A stretch of 64,000 nt of DNA from UPXZ01 sp049840795 (GCA_049840795.1 JASGJK010000049.1:104514-168513), one strand, 5' to 3'; positions 46,232 to 57,351 are shown, counted from the stretch's first letter. Program-made: numbers and translations. Notes: generated by a model not told the origin, from the sequence alone.

Positions 46232-47883
46232 ATGGCAAAAGCAATATTCAAGTCATACAGTCAAGGTCAAACAAGCCTTTTTCCATCCAGTCTGGATGAG
46301 AAAATTTCCCAGAACTCACCCGTTCGCACTATTAATCAAATTGTTGATAATCTGGATATTAACAAAGCATTCGACACCTATAAAGGTGGAGGTACAAGTG
46401 CATACCATCCCCGAATGATGCTCAAAGTGGTATTGTACAGTTATTTGAATAATATGTACTCTTGTCGTAAGATAGAACAGGCTCTTTTGGATAGAGTAAG
46501 TTTTATGTGGTTGTCAGGTAATCAAACCCCTGATCACAATACCATTAATCGCTTTCGTTCCTCTCATTTAAAGGATACCATTCACCAGATATTTACTCAG
46601 GTTGTTGTAATCTTGGTTGATATGGGCTATTTGAGTTTGGATGTAATATACGTGGATGGCACCAAATTGGAATCACGCGCCAACCGCTATACCTTTGTTT
46701 GGCGTAAATCAGTTGAAAAGAACAAAGCAAAGCTGGAAGCCAACATTCGCAAAGTATTGGAACTGGTTGAAGAAGGTATCGCACAAGATAACCAGCCCGA
46801 AGATGAACCCCCAACACCTATTGACAGTGAAGAATTAAAAAGACGTATTGCCCAAATAAATCAACAGGGTCGTTCCAAGGAAGAGCAGAAAGCAATAAAA
46901 ACACTGGAGAGCAAGTATTTGCCAAAACTTCAGGAGTATGAAAGACATCTTGAGACATTAGGTAATCGGAACAGCTATTCCAAAACTGATCCATCCGCCA
47001 CTTTCATGCGCATGAAAGAAGACCACATGATGAACGGACAACTCAAACCGGCTCTTACAATGTCCAGATAGGCACAGAAAACCAGTTTTTTACACATTAC
47101 GATTTTTATCCCAACCCTACGGATACACTTACCTATATTCCTTTCTTGAACGGTTTGAATGAGCGTTATGGTTTTCTACCCCAAAAAGCGGTAGCCGATG
47201 CGGGTTACGGCAGTGAGGAAAATTATGAGTTTATGGAAATTAATGATATTGAGCCGTTTGTAAAGTACAACTATTTTCACAAGGAACAAAAGAGGTCATT
47301 CAAAAACAATGGATTCCTTGCTCAGAATCTGTACTATAACGCAATGGAGGATTACTTTGTATGTCCAATGGGACAACACATGGAAAAAACAGGAACTACA
47401 ACACGAAAGTCAGATAGCGGATATATCTCAAAAATAAGTATTTACGAAGCTAAAAACTGTCAGGACTGCCCACTGAGGTGTATGTGCCATACGGCTAAGA
47501 CCAATAGAAGGATAGAAGTAAACCACAATCTTAACCGACACAAGCAAAGAGCCAGAGAGTTATTAACCTCAAAAGAAGGACTTTTGCACAGAAGCCGCAG
47601 ACCCATAGAACTCGAAGCCGTATTTGGACAGACAAAATCAAATAAACACTACAATCGGTTCAGACACTTCGGCAAAGACAAAGTGTTGATGGACTTTGCC
47701 ATCTTTGCCATTGCCTTCAATATCCAAAAAATGTATAGAAAAACTGCAAGTGTCAACAAAAACACACCTGAATCTTCTAAAAAAGCTCTATTTCCTGTAT
47801 GTATTTTCTTTTTTGTTATGCCTAATAAAAAAAATGTTGAATTATTGAAAATCCAACACCACACTCCCAAAATTGCCGCATAA
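46232..47883 (+). pseudogene. IS1182 family transposase, one frameshift
   Basis: The first frame (to about 47053) has the IS1182/DUF772-type N-terminus: KSYSQGQTSLFPSSLDEKIS, HPRMMLKVVLYSYLNNMYS and SGNQTPDHNTINRFRSSHL, then YVDGTKLESRANRYTFVW with the first catalytic Asp. After a two-base excess at GCTCTTACAATG the frame changes. The remainder reads VADAGYGSEENYEFM (second Asp region), a Cys-rich zinc-like segment CQDCPLRCMCH, and RSRRPIELEAVFGQTKSN with the final Glu. Joined length is about 550 residues. The frameshift may be an error, or the copy may be inactive. Confidence 0.85.
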
Positions 47884-47973
47884 TACAAAACAAAAGAAGC
47901 TGTCCTTTTGAGACAGCCTCTTCGTTTAGTTGTTATAAACCGACATTATCATCGGTTCGATGACTGAGATCTT

Positions 47974-48903
47974 TTATTTTCTCGATTTTAATTCATTATA
48001 TACTTTCTCGTATAGTGGAACTTGCAATTGATGCTTGTGCGCCAAACGTACCACTTCACCGGTAAGTGTTTCCACTTCGGTATCTCCGCCTTGTAAAAAA
48101 TCACTGTGCATCGAAGCAGTACTTCCCGGCGGTAGCGCTTCGGAGCGTTTCAATACATCCTGTAAGGCATTTTCACCCAATTGAATGCCTTCGTGCTCGG
48201 CTACCATTAAAAATTCTTCCGCAAATTTTGCGGTGAATAGCTTATTTGTTTCTGTATTTACCAAATCGTTAAATGTAATGTTGAAGTAGGATGTTAACGA
48301 TGCAGATACCGAAATAAAATAAAACTTACGCCATACACTTTCGCGGATATTGGTTGATAAGTGAATATCGATATCGGCTTTTTTAGCCAATGCTTCAAAA
48401 AAAGTTAATCTTTCCAACTCTTCGCCATCGCATCCGAAAACCATTTTATGAAAAACACCGTAAGTTTGAATCTCACCCGGAGCTGTTTTGCGGCTTACAA
48501 TGTACGAAAGTCCTTCCCAAACAGTGTTTTGGGGAACAATAAAGCGTATTTTCTCCGCAATATTACCTCCATTTAGCAGAGGCAATATCACCGTATTTTT
48601 ACCGATACAAGCTCTAATATTGTCAATTGACGATTTTAAATCATAGCTTTTAGTGGCAATAATAACGTAATCGCATACTCCAATTTCTTCGGCACTATCT
48701 GTAGCAAGTGCCGGTTTTGCATAAAAGTTTTCATAATCGGTGACAACGTGCAGTCCTTTCTCTTTTATTGCATCCAAGTGTGCTCCACGGGCGATAAAAT
48801 ATATTTTTATCTGTTCGTCTTTTTCGTATTTATAAGCCAGTTTGCCACCGTAAAATCCGCCTACGCCTCCAAGTCCAAGTATTGCTATTTTGATAGTGTT
48901 CAT
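47974..48903 (-). CDS. panE: 2-dehydropantoate 2-reductase (ketopantoate reductase)
   Basis: The 309-residue protein has an N-terminal Rossmann fold with ILGLGGVGGFYGGKLA (GxGxxG), the catalytic Lys/Asn regions VIIATKSYDLKSSI and LPLLNGGNIAEKI, and the C-terminal helical domain ESVWRKFYFISVSASLT to SSMHSDFLQGGDTEVETLTG-like. It reduces ketopantoate to pantoate with NADPH for pantothenate and CoA synthesis. Some homologues act on other 2-oxo acids. It is single, convergent to the IS. A TATCTTTA near-consensus -7 box lies about 30 bp upstream. Confidence 0.88.
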   Translation of the reverse strand: MNTIKIAILGLGGVGGFYGGKLAYKYEKDEQIKIYFIARGAHLDAIKEKGLHVVTDYENFYAKPALATDSAEEIGVCDYVIIATKSYDLKSSIDNIRACIGKNTVILPLLNGGNIAEKIRFIVPQNTVWEGLSYIVSRKTAPGEIQTYGVFHKMVFGCDGEELERLTFFEALAKKADIDIHLSTNIRESVWRKFYFISVSASLTSYFNITFNDLVNTETNKLFTAKFAEEFLMVAEHEGIQLGENALQDVLKRSEALPPGSTASMHSDFLQGGDTEVETLTGEVVRLAHKHQLQVPLYEKVYNELKSRK

Positions 48904-49270
48904 TTTTTGTGCATTAAAAAATCAGTGTAATTATAAAGATAAATATGTGTGAAGTGTGTCGTTCAAATCGTTTACAAAAGTAATTATTTTATTTTTATTG
49001 AATCTCCGGTATTCTTGGCAAATAATTATGAAGCCACTCTTTTTTATGATTATTTCAACCATTGATTGTAAATTTTGCCAATTATTAAGCTTTATGTCAC
49101 TGCTCAGGCTGGTTTTGTGAATAATCACAAACGAAGATTGGTTTCCCAGATTTCCCCTTTGTCAAAAGTCAAACTCTATGTTTTTTATTTTCAAATGTCA
49201 CTTTTTTTTCCGAACTTTGCAGACTTAAAATTTGAATTTATATTCAATCATTTTTAAGGAATAAAACATC
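48904..49270. other. Divergent gap between panE and pyrG
   Basis: AT-rich with no supported gene. A GAACTTTG near-consensus -7 box at 49212-49219 probably serves pyrG, and TATCTTTA near 48934 serves panE. Confidence 0.45.
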
Positions 49271-50878
49271 GTGAAAGAAACAAAGTACATTTTCGTTACC
49301 GGTGGTGTGAGTTCTTCTTTAGGCAAGGGTATTATTGCTGCTTCTTTGGGAAAACTTTTACAGGCACGTGGTTTCAGAGTAACTAATCAGAAGTTGGATC
49401 CGTATATCAACGTTGATCCGGGAACCCTAAACCCTTATGAACACGGTGAGTGTTATGTAACGGTTGATGGACATGAAGCCGACTTGGATTTGGGGCACTA
49501 CGAACGTTTTTTGAATGTAGAAACCCACCGTGCAAATAATATCACTACGGGACGTATTTACCAAAATGTGATTAACAAGGAGCGAAGAGGTGATTATTTG
49601 GGTAAAACGGTACAAATAATTCCGCACATTACCGACGAAATCAAACGGAATATTAAATTATTGGGGAATAAAGGGGATTTTGATTTTGTAATTACCGAAA
49701 TTGGAGGAACCGTTGGAGATATTGAATCGCTTCCGTATATTGAAAGTGTACGTCAGTTGCGTTGGGAGCTTGGGAAAAATAGTTTACTTATTCACCTGAC
49801 TTATGTTCCTTATTTGGCGGCTGCCAAAGAGTTGAAAACCAAACCTACGCAACATTCCGTAAAAATGTTGCAAGAACAGGGAGTACAAGCAGATATTTTA
49901 GTACTTCGTACTGAGCATAACATTTCACCTGAGATGAGAAAAAAGGTGGGTCTGTTTTGTAATGTTGAGCCGGATGCTGTGATGCAGTCTATTGATGTTC
50001 CCACCATTTATCGTGTACCTCTGAATATGCACAAAGAGCGATTGGACGAAGTTGCATTACAAAAGATGGGGTACGATTTGGAAAAGGTAAAACAACCTGA
50101 TTTGGAAAAATGGACAGCTTTTGTTGAAAAGATGGAAGATGCGAAGGAAGAGGTGCGGATTGCGTTGGTTGGAAAATATGTACAATTGCCCGATGCTTAT
50201 AAATCTATTATAGAATCACTTTCGCACGCTTGCACATATAACGATCGGAAATTAAAGCTTGATTTGATATTGTCTGACAAAATAACATCGGACAACGTGA
50301 CAAAAAAGCTACATAATATGGACGGCATAGTTGTTGCACCAGGCTTTGGACAACGAGGCACCGAAGGTAAATTCTTAGCGCTTCAATATGCACGCGAGCA
50401 CGATATGCCTTGTTTGGGAATTTGTTTTGGTATGCAAACGATGTGCATTGAGTTTGCTCGCAATGTGCTTGGTTACCACGATGCCAACAGTACCGAAATA
50501 GATCCGGATACTACACACAATGTGATAGATATTATGGAGGAACAGAAACATATTTTGGATTTGGGTGGTAGCATGCGTTTGGGAGCGTATAGTTGCAAAC
50601 TGAAGAAAGGAAGTAAAGTACATCAAATTTACGGAAAAGAAAATATAAGCGAACGCCACCGACATCGGTTTGAGTTCAACAACAAATATCAGCAGGAGTT
50701 TGAAAATGCGGGGCTTATTTGCAGTGGTTTGAACGATGAATCGAACTTGGTGGAGATTGTTGAGTTGAAAAATCATAAATGGTATATCGGCACACAATTT
50801 CATCCGGAATATAGCAGTACGGTGATGAAACCACATCCGTTATTTGTTAATTTTATCAAAACGGCAATAACAAAATAG
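49271..50878 (+). CDS. pyrG: CTP synthase
   Basis: The full-length 535-residue enzyme makes CTP from UTP, ATP and glutamine. The amidoligase domain starts KYIFVTGGVSSSLGKGIIAAS and has KLDPYINVDPGTLNP; the glutaminase domain has GICFGMQ with the Cys nucleophile and FHPEYSS with the catalytic His and Glu. The start codon is GTG at 49271, fixed by the family's N-terminus. It stands in its own unit, followed 201 bp later by yidC, a common neighbour order in Bacteroidetes. Confidence 0.98.
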   Translation: MKETKYIFVTGGVSSSLGKGIIAASLGKLLQARGFRVTNQKLDPYINVDPGTLNPYEHGECYVTVDGHEADLDLGHYERFLNVETHRANNITTGRIYQNVINKERRGDYLGKTVQIIPHITDEIKRNIKLLGNKGDFDFVITEIGGTVGDIESLPYIESVRQLRWELGKNSLLIHLTYVPYLAAAKELKTKPTQHSVKMLQEQGVQADILVLRTEHNISPEMRKKVGLFCNVEPDAVMQSIDVPTIYRVPLNMHKERLDEVALQKMGYDLEKVKQPDLEKWTAFVEKMEDAKEEVRIALVGKYVQLPDAYKSIIESLSHACTYNDRKLKLDLILSDKITSDNVTKKLHNMDGIVVAPGFGQRGTEGKFLALQYAREHDMPCLGICFGMQTMCIEFARNVLGYHDANSTEIDPDTTHNVIDIMEEQKHILDLGGSMRLGAYSCKLKKGSKVHQIYGKENISERHRHRFEFNNKYQQEFENAGLICSGLNDESNLVEIVELKNHKWYIGTQFHPEYSSTVMKPHPLFVNFIKTAITK

Positions 50879-51079
50879 TTGGCAAATTTAAAGATTGAAT
50901 ACTAAAATTGCGATACTTGCGGGTCTTACTCGTGAGTTTATCGTGATTGCTTGTGGAGAATGGTATGTTAAAACAATAAAAATAAAAAGAATTTTTAAAA
51001 TATTGAATGAAGAAAGTTGTCTGTCGGCTTGTAGGCAGAACATACATTGAACTTATTTTTCGTTTATTGAATAGAAATT

Positions 51080-53000
51080 ATGGATAAAAATACGGTTATT
51101 GGATTTGTACTTATCGCGGCAATTGTGATAGGATTCACGTGGTTAAATAAGCCATCAGAAGAAGAACTCAAACGACAACAAAGATACAACGACTCCATCG
51201 CGCTTGTACAACAGAAACAAGTAGAACAAGAACAAGCGGATTCTTCCAGACTTAAAGATCAGGCTAAAGACAGTGTTGCATTAAGCGATACAACAGCAAT
51301 TACGCAGAAAGCAGACGCTTTTGGCGCATTTAGCGCTTCGGCATTTGGTGCTGAAAAATTTTATGAATTGGAGAATGAGTATCTAACGCTGAAAATATCA
51401 AACAAAGGAGGACGGATTTATTCGGTAAATTTGAAAAATTACCATACATATGATTCGTTGCCATTGATGCTTTTTGATAAAGACGAAAGTGCTTTTAATT
51501 ATATTTTTTCTACAAATAACAACCGCGTAGTAAATTCAGCCGACTTGTTCTTTGAGCCGGTCGGTGGAGTTGTGAAAGATGAAAAAGGAAAACAGACTTT
51601 AACATTACGTCTAAAGACTACCGATCCGAAAGCTTACGTTGATTTTATTTACACCTTGGCTCCAAAAGATTATATGGTAAACTACGCTTTGAGAGCCGTA
51701 GGGATGAATACCATTATGCCCGCCAATACCAATTCGTTGGAATTACAATGGAAATCGAAAATACGCCAGCAGGAAAAAGGACGCAAATTCGAAGAACAGT
51801 ATTCTGCGATCCATTACAAATATCTTTCCGATGATCCCGAAAAGTTGAGTAACAATAAAGACGAACAAAAAGAGATATCCAACAAAATGAAATGGGTGAG
51901 TTTCAAAGATCAATTTTTCAGTTCGATATTTATTGCAGACCAAGAATTTCTTTCGGCAACATTGGCAAGTAACGTTGAGAAAAATCAACTTAGCCCTTAT
52001 TTAAAATATTATAATGCAGATTTAATTATTCCGTTTGACCCCACCGGTAAAACACAATCGAATTTTAAATTTTACTTCGGTCCTAATCAATATAAAATTC
52101 TTAGTGCGTACGACAAGGGTGTACCTGCCGAACAAAAATTGAAATTGCGTTCTGTCATTCCATTAGGTTGGGGAGTTTTTGGCTGGATAAATAGATTTGT
52201 TATCATTCCGATGTTTAACTTTTTCAGTTTATTCCTCAGTAGTTTCGGTATTATCATCTTGTTGATGACTATTGTTATCAAATTGGTACTTTTCCCACTC
52301 ACATACAAATCGTATATGTCCGGGGCTGAAAATGCGAGTACTCAAGCCTGAAATTGATGAAATAAACGCGCGTATTCCGGCAGAAAAAGCTATGGAGCGG
52401 CAAAAAGCAACTATGGATTTATATGGTAAGGTAGGCGTGAGTCCGATGAGTGGCTGTTTGCCTATGTTGCTTCAGATGCCGATATTGTTTGCAATGTTTA
52501 GCTTCTTCCCCTCATCATTCGAGCTTCGTCAACAAAGTTTCCTTTGGGCAAACGACCTTTCGTCTTACGATTCAATATTAAGTTGGGGAACGACCATTCC
52601 GCTGATTGGTAATCATTTAAGTTTATTTACGATTTTGATGACTATCACAAGTATTATTTCTACAAAATTAAGTATGTCCACCACTCCTCAAGCTACTGAT
52701 CAACCTGGTGCCGGTATGATGAAATGGATGATGTATCTTATGCCGGTAATGTTCTTCTTCATGTTTAATGATTATGCTTCGGGATTAAGTTACTATTATT
52801 TCATTTCGTCGTTGATTACCATTGGTCAAACATACGCTATTCGTGCTTTTGTTGACGATAAGAAGATTCTTGCCGAGCTACACGCTAAACGTAATACCAA
52901 AACACCGGCAAAAAAGAGCGGTTTTCTTGAAAGACTTGAGAAAATGCAACGTGAACAACAAAAAGCCGTTCAAAATCAAAGTAAAAATAAACGGAGATAA
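51080..53000 (+). pseudogene. yidC: Membrane protein insertase YidC, one frameshift
   Basis: The first frame (51080 to about 52327) gives the N-terminal helix (NTVIGFVLIAAIVIGFTWL), the periplasmic beta-domain and the first core helix (IIILLMTIVIKLVLFPLTYK). An extra G at about 52328 breaks SGAKMRVLKPEIDEI. The second frame continues with GVSPMSGCLPMLLQMPILFAMF (the conserved helix), FTILMTITSIISTK and a basic tail ending KNKRR. Joined length is about 640 residues, normal for the phylum. YidC inserts proteins in the inner membrane and is essential, so this indel is almost certainly a sequence error. A terminator follows. Confidence 0.95.
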
Positions 53001-53039
53001 AAAAACAGGCATTTGTTTATACGAAAGATATACAACAAA

Positions 53040-53079
53040 AAAGAACGCAGTCTCATAATCTAAAGACTACGTTCTTTTT
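53040..53079 (+). terminator. Terminator of yidC
   Basis: AAAGAACGCAGTCT pairs with AGACTACGTTCTTT with one mismatch, then a T-run. Confidence 0.8.
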
Positions 53080-53177
53080 TTGTTGTGTGCGCGACATTTT
53101 TTTCTGTAATTTTAATACAAGAAATTGACTTTGATACAAGAAGGCATTGTTTGTATCGTTTCGAATGAATCGCTTTT

Positions 53178-54698
53178 TTATTTCTGTTTTTCTTTATCTG
53201 TTTTTTCTTCTTTGGGTTTTGCTGCCTGATTTGGAGCAATTTTTTCATCTTTTTTTTCTGTTACAAGCTCAGTTTCAACCGCTTTTTCAATCTCTTCACC
53301 CAAATAAGTAGGAAGTTTTAATCCTGCCATATTGAAAAGTTCATTTAAAGGAGGTACACTTTTCATCAATCCGGCAACGAAATTAGCCGTGGAACCTTTC
53401 CCGTTTTCGTTATTTCCCGAATCCCAAACGGTAACTTTATCAATTTTGAGGTTTTTGACAGCTTCTACTTGTGTTTTAACCAGTTCCGGAAGTTTTTCGA
53501 TAAGTAACAATTGAAATGCCTTAGTAGGATCGCCTCCGGCAGCGCCAACGACTCCTTTATAACCTTCAGCTTGTTTCGATAAAATCTCAAACAATCCTTT
53601 TGCTTCGGCTTCCATTTTTGCAAAAATGGCATCTGCCTCTCCTTTTGCTTGTAAACGGATGCGCTCTGCCTGCGCTTCTGCATCGATGATGGCTTTTCGT
53701 TTCTCTATTTCGGCAGGAACTACAATATTTGCATTTTGTGTGGCTCGCTCGCGTTCTGCGCGTGCTTTTTCAGCTAATTGCTCGGCGAGATAAGCTTCTT
53801 CAAGCGCTTTTGCTTCTTGTACTTTTTCCGATGCTACGGCTAATTTTAATGCCTCCGCCTCTCTTTGACGTCTGTCAGCATCAGATTGTGCAATTTCTAC
53901 TTTTGCATTGTTTTCTCCTTTCACCGCTTGTGCATTTGCTTCGGAGGTTTTTATGCGGGTTTCTCTGTCGGCTTCAGCTTTTCCGATAAATTCGTCTTTT
54001 TGGGCAATGGCAATGTTAATCTCACGGTCTTTGTCTGCTGATGCTTTTCCTGTTTCACCGATTCTTTCTTGCTCGGCAACACTGATTTTTGCTTCGTTGA
54101 TGGCTTTTGCGGCAGCTTCTTTTCCCAGAGCCACAATGTATCCCGACTCGTCTCTAATATCGGTTACGTTTACGTTGATAAGTCGTAAACCTACCTTTTT
54201 AAGTTCACTATCTACCGTTTTGGAGATATTATCCAAGAACTTATCTCGATCTGTATTGATTTCTTCTATTGTCATAGTCGCAATGACCAAACGTAGTTGT
54301 CCAAAAAGAATATCTTGTGCTAATTCCTGAATTTTGTCGGAGGTTAATCCGAGTAATCTTTCGGCAGCCGTATTCATGTTTTCAGGCTCAGTGGAAATAG
54401 CAATAGTGAAACGGCTCGGTACATCTACTCGAATGTTTTGGCGACTTAGCGCATTTGTGAGGTTGGCTTCTATAGAAAGAGGCTTCAGATCAAGATAAGC
54501 GTAATCCTGAATGACGGGCCAAATAAAAGCACCTCCGCCGTGAATACATTTGGCTGAACTTCCGCCGGTACGTCCGTATATGACAAGAATTTTATCCGAA
54601 GGGCATCTTTTGTAGCGAGACACCAATGCTGAAATTGTTACGAAAATGATTACCGCAGCTACTACGATAAGCAATAAAGGCGATGCTAAAATACTCAT
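53178..54698 (-). CDS. Flotillin family protein (SPFH domain)
   Basis: The 506-residue protein has an N-terminal hydrophobic segment (LLLIVVAAVIIFVTISALV), an SPFH/band-7 domain (about 30-210; CIHGGGAFIWPVIQDYAYLDL, LINVNVTDIRDESGYI), and a long EA-rich coiled coil (about 215-370, e.g. KAIIDAEAQAERIRLQAKGE) typical of flotillins. A Lys/Glu-rich tail ends it. Flotillins scaffold ordered membrane domains. It lies 6 bp downstream of the NfeD-like gene, the usual flotillin/NfeD pair. Confidence 0.93.
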   Translation of the reverse strand: MSILASPLLLIVVAAVIIFVTISALVSRYKRCPSDKILVIYGRTGGSSAKCIHGGGAFIWPVIQDYAYLDLKPLSIEANLTNALSRQNIRVDVPSRFTIAISTEPENMNTAAERLLGLTSDKIQELAQDILFGQLRLVIATMTIEEINTDRDKFLDNISKTVDSELKKVGLRLINVNVTDIRDESGYIVALGKEAAAKAINEAKISVAEQERIGETGKASADKDREINIAIAQKDEFIGKAEADRETRIKTSEANAQAVKGENNAKVEIAQSDADRRQREAEALKLAVASEKVQEAKALEEAYLAEQLAEKARAERERATQNANIVVPAEIEKRKAIIDAEAQAERIRLQAKGEADAIFAKMEAEAKGLFEILSKQAEGYKGVVGAAGGDPTKAFQLLLIEKLPELVKTQVEAVKNLKIDKVTVWDSGNNENGKGSTANFVAGLMKSVPPLNELFNMAGLKLPTYLGEEIEKAVETELVTEKKDEKIAPNQAAKPKEEKTDKEKQK

Positions 54699-54704
54699 AA
54701 TTAT

Positions 54705-55268
54705 TTATAATTTTTCTACGATTAATATAGTTTGTTCGATTTTTATAATTTTCACAGGGGTGTTTGATGGAAGTTGCTCACCTTCAGTCATAGCATCCAA
54801 CTCGTGTACAGAGCCATTTACACTGACAATGATTCTTCCTTTACCTGACTTTGCCGCCGGAATTGTAAGATAGACCTCTGCTGATTTCCCTAACGAGTTG
54901 TTTATGTTGAATGAATTGTCTTCAGCTAACTTTGATAACTGACGAATGATAAAAAAGAAAATCATAATAAAAACAAGCCCCACAAGAATAGAAAGAGTAA
55001 TTAGAATAGCCGGATTTTTAACAATAGAATAAAATGCTATTCCGGACCAACCAAAGCCCAGCAAAAAGTTAATCAGATTACGAAAAGAGAAAAGCTGAAA
55101 CGGAGCGTCCACATCAGTAAAATTGCCGTCAAAGTCAGCATCAATACCATCCATTGAATTGGCACCGATAAATGTCATTATAGTCTGAATTAAAAAAATA
55201 ATGCTTGTGGGAATGGCTGTGAACCAAAAAGTCCTTAAAAGAGGTTCCATCGAAGAAAATATTTCCAT
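54705..55268 (-). CDS. NfeD-like membrane protein, flotillin partner (YuaF type)
   Basis: The 187-residue protein has three membrane helices (about 12-34, 58-85, 88-112) and a C-terminal OB-fold (about 125-187; NNSLGKSAEVYLTIPAAKSGKGRIIVSVNGSVHELDAMTEG region, GKGRIIVSVNG shown as its core). It lacks the protease domain of long NfeD proteins. With the flotillin gene it forms a two-gene operon under a TAACTTTG box. It is expected to help anchor or regulate flotillin domains. Confidence 0.85.
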   Translation of the reverse strand: MEIFSSMEPLLRTFWFTAIPTSIIFLIQTIMTFIGANSMDGIDADFDGNFTDVDAPFQLFSFRNLINFLLGFGWSGIAFYSIVKNPAILITLSILVGLVFIMIFFFIIRQLSKLAEDNSFNINNSLGKSAEVYLTIPAAKSGKGRIIVSVNGSVHELDAMTEGEQLPSNTPVKIIKIEQTILIVEKL

Positions 55269-55289
55269 AGTTCAATTTTTTAGTTTTTT

Positions 55290-55297
55290 CAAAGTTA
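55290..55297 (-). promoter_or_regulatory. -7 box TAACTTTG for the NfeD-flotillin operon
   Basis: A TAnnTTTG match on the minus strand, 21 bp before ATG 55268. Confidence 0.65.
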
Positions 55298-55419
55298 ACA
55301 TTTTTTTTGAGATAAAAAAACATATGAGCAACAGAATTAAAAGATAGTTGTAAAGTTTCATAACGTTATGAAACTTTACACTTAACATTTAATAATTAAA
55401 TGGTAAATGTAAAAAATCG

Positions 55420-55427
55420 TATCTTTG
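55420..55427 (+). promoter_or_regulatory. -7 box TATCTTTG five bases before the ygiQ start
   Basis: An exact match to the consensus. Five bases separate it from ATG 55433, so the transcript probably begins at or next to the start codon. Confidence 0.6.
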
Positions 55428-55432
55428 CCCCA

Positions 55433-57262
55433 ATGAATAATCCAACGACATATCGATCAACAGATTTTCTTCCTACAACTAAAAAAGAAGTGGAACAGCG
55501 TGGATGGAACGAATTAGATGTGATTCTTTTCAGTGGAGATGCTTACGTTGATCATCCTTCGTTTGGTGCGGCGGTGATTGGGCGCGTGCTCGAATCGGAA
55601 GGCTTAAAGGTTGCTATAATTCCACAACCAAACTGGCAGGATGATTTACGTGATTTTCGTAAATTGGGAAGTCCACGTATGTTTTTTGCCGTTACAGCCG
55701 GAAATATGGATAGTATGGTTAATCATTATACTGCTAATAAGCGGTTGCGGTCCGACGATGCTTACACGCCGGATGCGAGAGCACACGCACGTCCCGATTA
55801 TGCGACAATTACATATTGTAATATTCTGAAAAAACTTTATCCCGATATTCCGATAGTGATCGGCGGGATTGAGGCTTCATTGCGGCGCGTCACTCATTAC
55901 GATTATTGGAGCGATAAATTGATGCCAACTATTTTAATGGATAGCCGCGCGGATTTGTTGGTGTATGGTATGGGAGAAAAGGCTGTACGCCGGTTAGTGA
56001 AAGAATTGCGTTCAGGCAAAAGTATCCATAAATTAAAAGACATACCTCAAACTTCCTACTTGTCGGATAAAATACCTGCCGAAAGCGATGCCGTAAAAAC
56101 GATCGAACTTGTCTCGCACGAGATATGTCTTTGTGATAAAAGAAAATATGCTTCCAATTTCAGTATTGTTGAAGAGGAAAGTAACCGAATGCACGGTGCG
56201 AGATTGATACAACCGATCGGAAACGGCTATGTTGTTATCAATCCGATGTTTGCGCCTTGGACACAAGAAGAATTGGACGAAACTTACAAACTACCTTTCA
56301 CTCGGTTGCCACATCCGAAATACAAAGGAAAGACCATTCCGGCTTATGAGATGATAAAATTCTCGGTAAATTTACATCGGGGATGTTTTGGTGGGTGCGC
56401 TTTTTGTACAATTTCCGCTCATCAAGGGAAGTTTATCGTTTCTCGTAGTAAAGATTCAATACTTGACGAGGTGAAAGAAATAACCCGATTAACTGATTTT
56501 AAAGGAAACTTAAGTGATTTGGGTGGTCCTTCGGCAAATATGTATCAAATGAAGGGAAAAGATTTGCGTGTGTGCGATAAGTGCAAACGCCCATCGTGTA
56601 TTTTTCCTAAAGTGTGCCCGAATTTAAATATAAATCACGAAGCTTTGACCGATATTTATCGTTCTGTAGATAAATTGCCCGGTGTCAAACATTCCTATAT
56701 CGGTAGCGGGATACGTTATGATATGCTATTGGCTGAGACGAAAGATGAAAGAACAGCTCAGAGCCAACGTGATTACATGCGCGAATTGATAACGAAACAC
56801 GTCTCCGGACGATTGAAGATAGCTCCTGAACACACTTCTGATCGGGTATTGAGCCTAATGAGAAAACCTTCTTTCTCGTATTTTTATCAATTTAAGCAAC
56901 TCTTTGATCGTATTAATCGTGAAAACGGTACCCATCAACAACTGATTCCTTACTTTATTTCGAGTCATCCGGCATGTCAGAATGAAGATATGGCACAATT
57001 GGCTTCGCTAACTAAAGATCTGGATTTTAAATTAGAGCAGGTTCAGGATTTTACTCCTACTCCTATGACGCTTGCTACTGAAATCTACTATTCGGGTTAT
57101 AATCCTTATACGTTGGAATCTGTTTTTACAGCCAAAACAAAACAACAAAAGCTTGATCAACAAAAGTTCTTCTTTTGGTATAAAAAAGAATACAGACAGC
57201 AAATAATCAACGATTTACGAAGGATTAATCGACCGGATCTAATAAAGAAGTTGTTTGGATGA
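55433..57262 (+). CDS. ygiQ: YgiQ family radical SAM protein
   Basis: I start at ATG 55433 (MNNPTTYRSTDFLPTTKKEV), not at the ATG at 55400, because a promoter -7 box lies between. The 609-residue protein has the YgiQ N-terminal domain (VILFSGDAYVDHPSFGAAVI, IPIVIGGIEASLRRVTHYDYW), the radical-SAM CxxxCxxC in HRGCFGGCAFC at about residue 320, and the C-terminal domain with RVLSLMRKPSF and VQDFTPTPMT. It binds a 4Fe-4S cluster and S-adenosylmethionine. The reaction is not established for the family. No classical ribosome-binding site fits before this start. Confidence 0.95.
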   Translation: MNNPTTYRSTDFLPTTKKEVEQRGWNELDVILFSGDAYVDHPSFGAAVIGRVLESEGLKVAIIPQPNWQDDLRDFRKLGSPRMFFAVTAGNMDSMVNHYTANKRLRSDDAYTPDARAHARPDYATITYCNILKKLYPDIPIVIGGIEASLRRVTHYDYWSDKLMPTILMDSRADLLVYGMGEKAVRRLVKELRSGKSIHKLKDIPQTSYLSDKIPAESDAVKTIELVSHEICLCDKRKYASNFSIVEEESNRMHGARLIQPIGNGYVVINPMFAPWTQEELDETYKLPFTRLPHPKYKGKTIPAYEMIKFSVNLHRGCFGGCAFCTISAHQGKFIVSRSKDSILDEVKEITRLTDFKGNLSDLGGPSANMYQMKGKDLRVCDKCKRPSCIFPKVCPNLNINHEALTDIYRSVDKLPGVKHSYIGSGIRYDMLLAETKDERTAQSQRDYMRELITKHVSGRLKIAPEHTSDRVLSLMRKPSFSYFYQFKQLFDRINRENGTHQQLIPYFISSHPACQNEDMAQLASLTKDLDFKLEQVQDFTPTPMTLATEIYYSGYNPYTLESVFTAKTKQQKLDQQKFFFWYKKEYRQQIINDLRRINRPDLIKKLFG

Positions 57263-57351
57263 GCTTCGGGTACTAATAAACCAAAAGCCCGACAGCACAC
57301 GTAAACATACCAACAAACTTTACTTCTGTTGAACAATTGACGAGAAAGTAG

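Larger units (their letters stand above)
46108..47920 (+). mobile_element. IS1182-type insertion sequence
   Basis: The 1813-bp element is bounded by the inverted repeat GAGGCTGTCTCAAAAGG (46108-46124 and the complement ending at 47920) and encodes one transposase. The left end folds as GAGGCTGTCT/AGATAGCCTC followed by TTTTTT, a terminator. The right end can fold similarly (GCTGTC/GACAGC). No target duplication was recognised. Confidence 0.85.

Noticed and set aside
53729..54330. Plus-strand open frames opposite the flotillin coiled coil
   Set aside because: Antisense to the Ala/Glu-rich repeats; no start signals and no family match.
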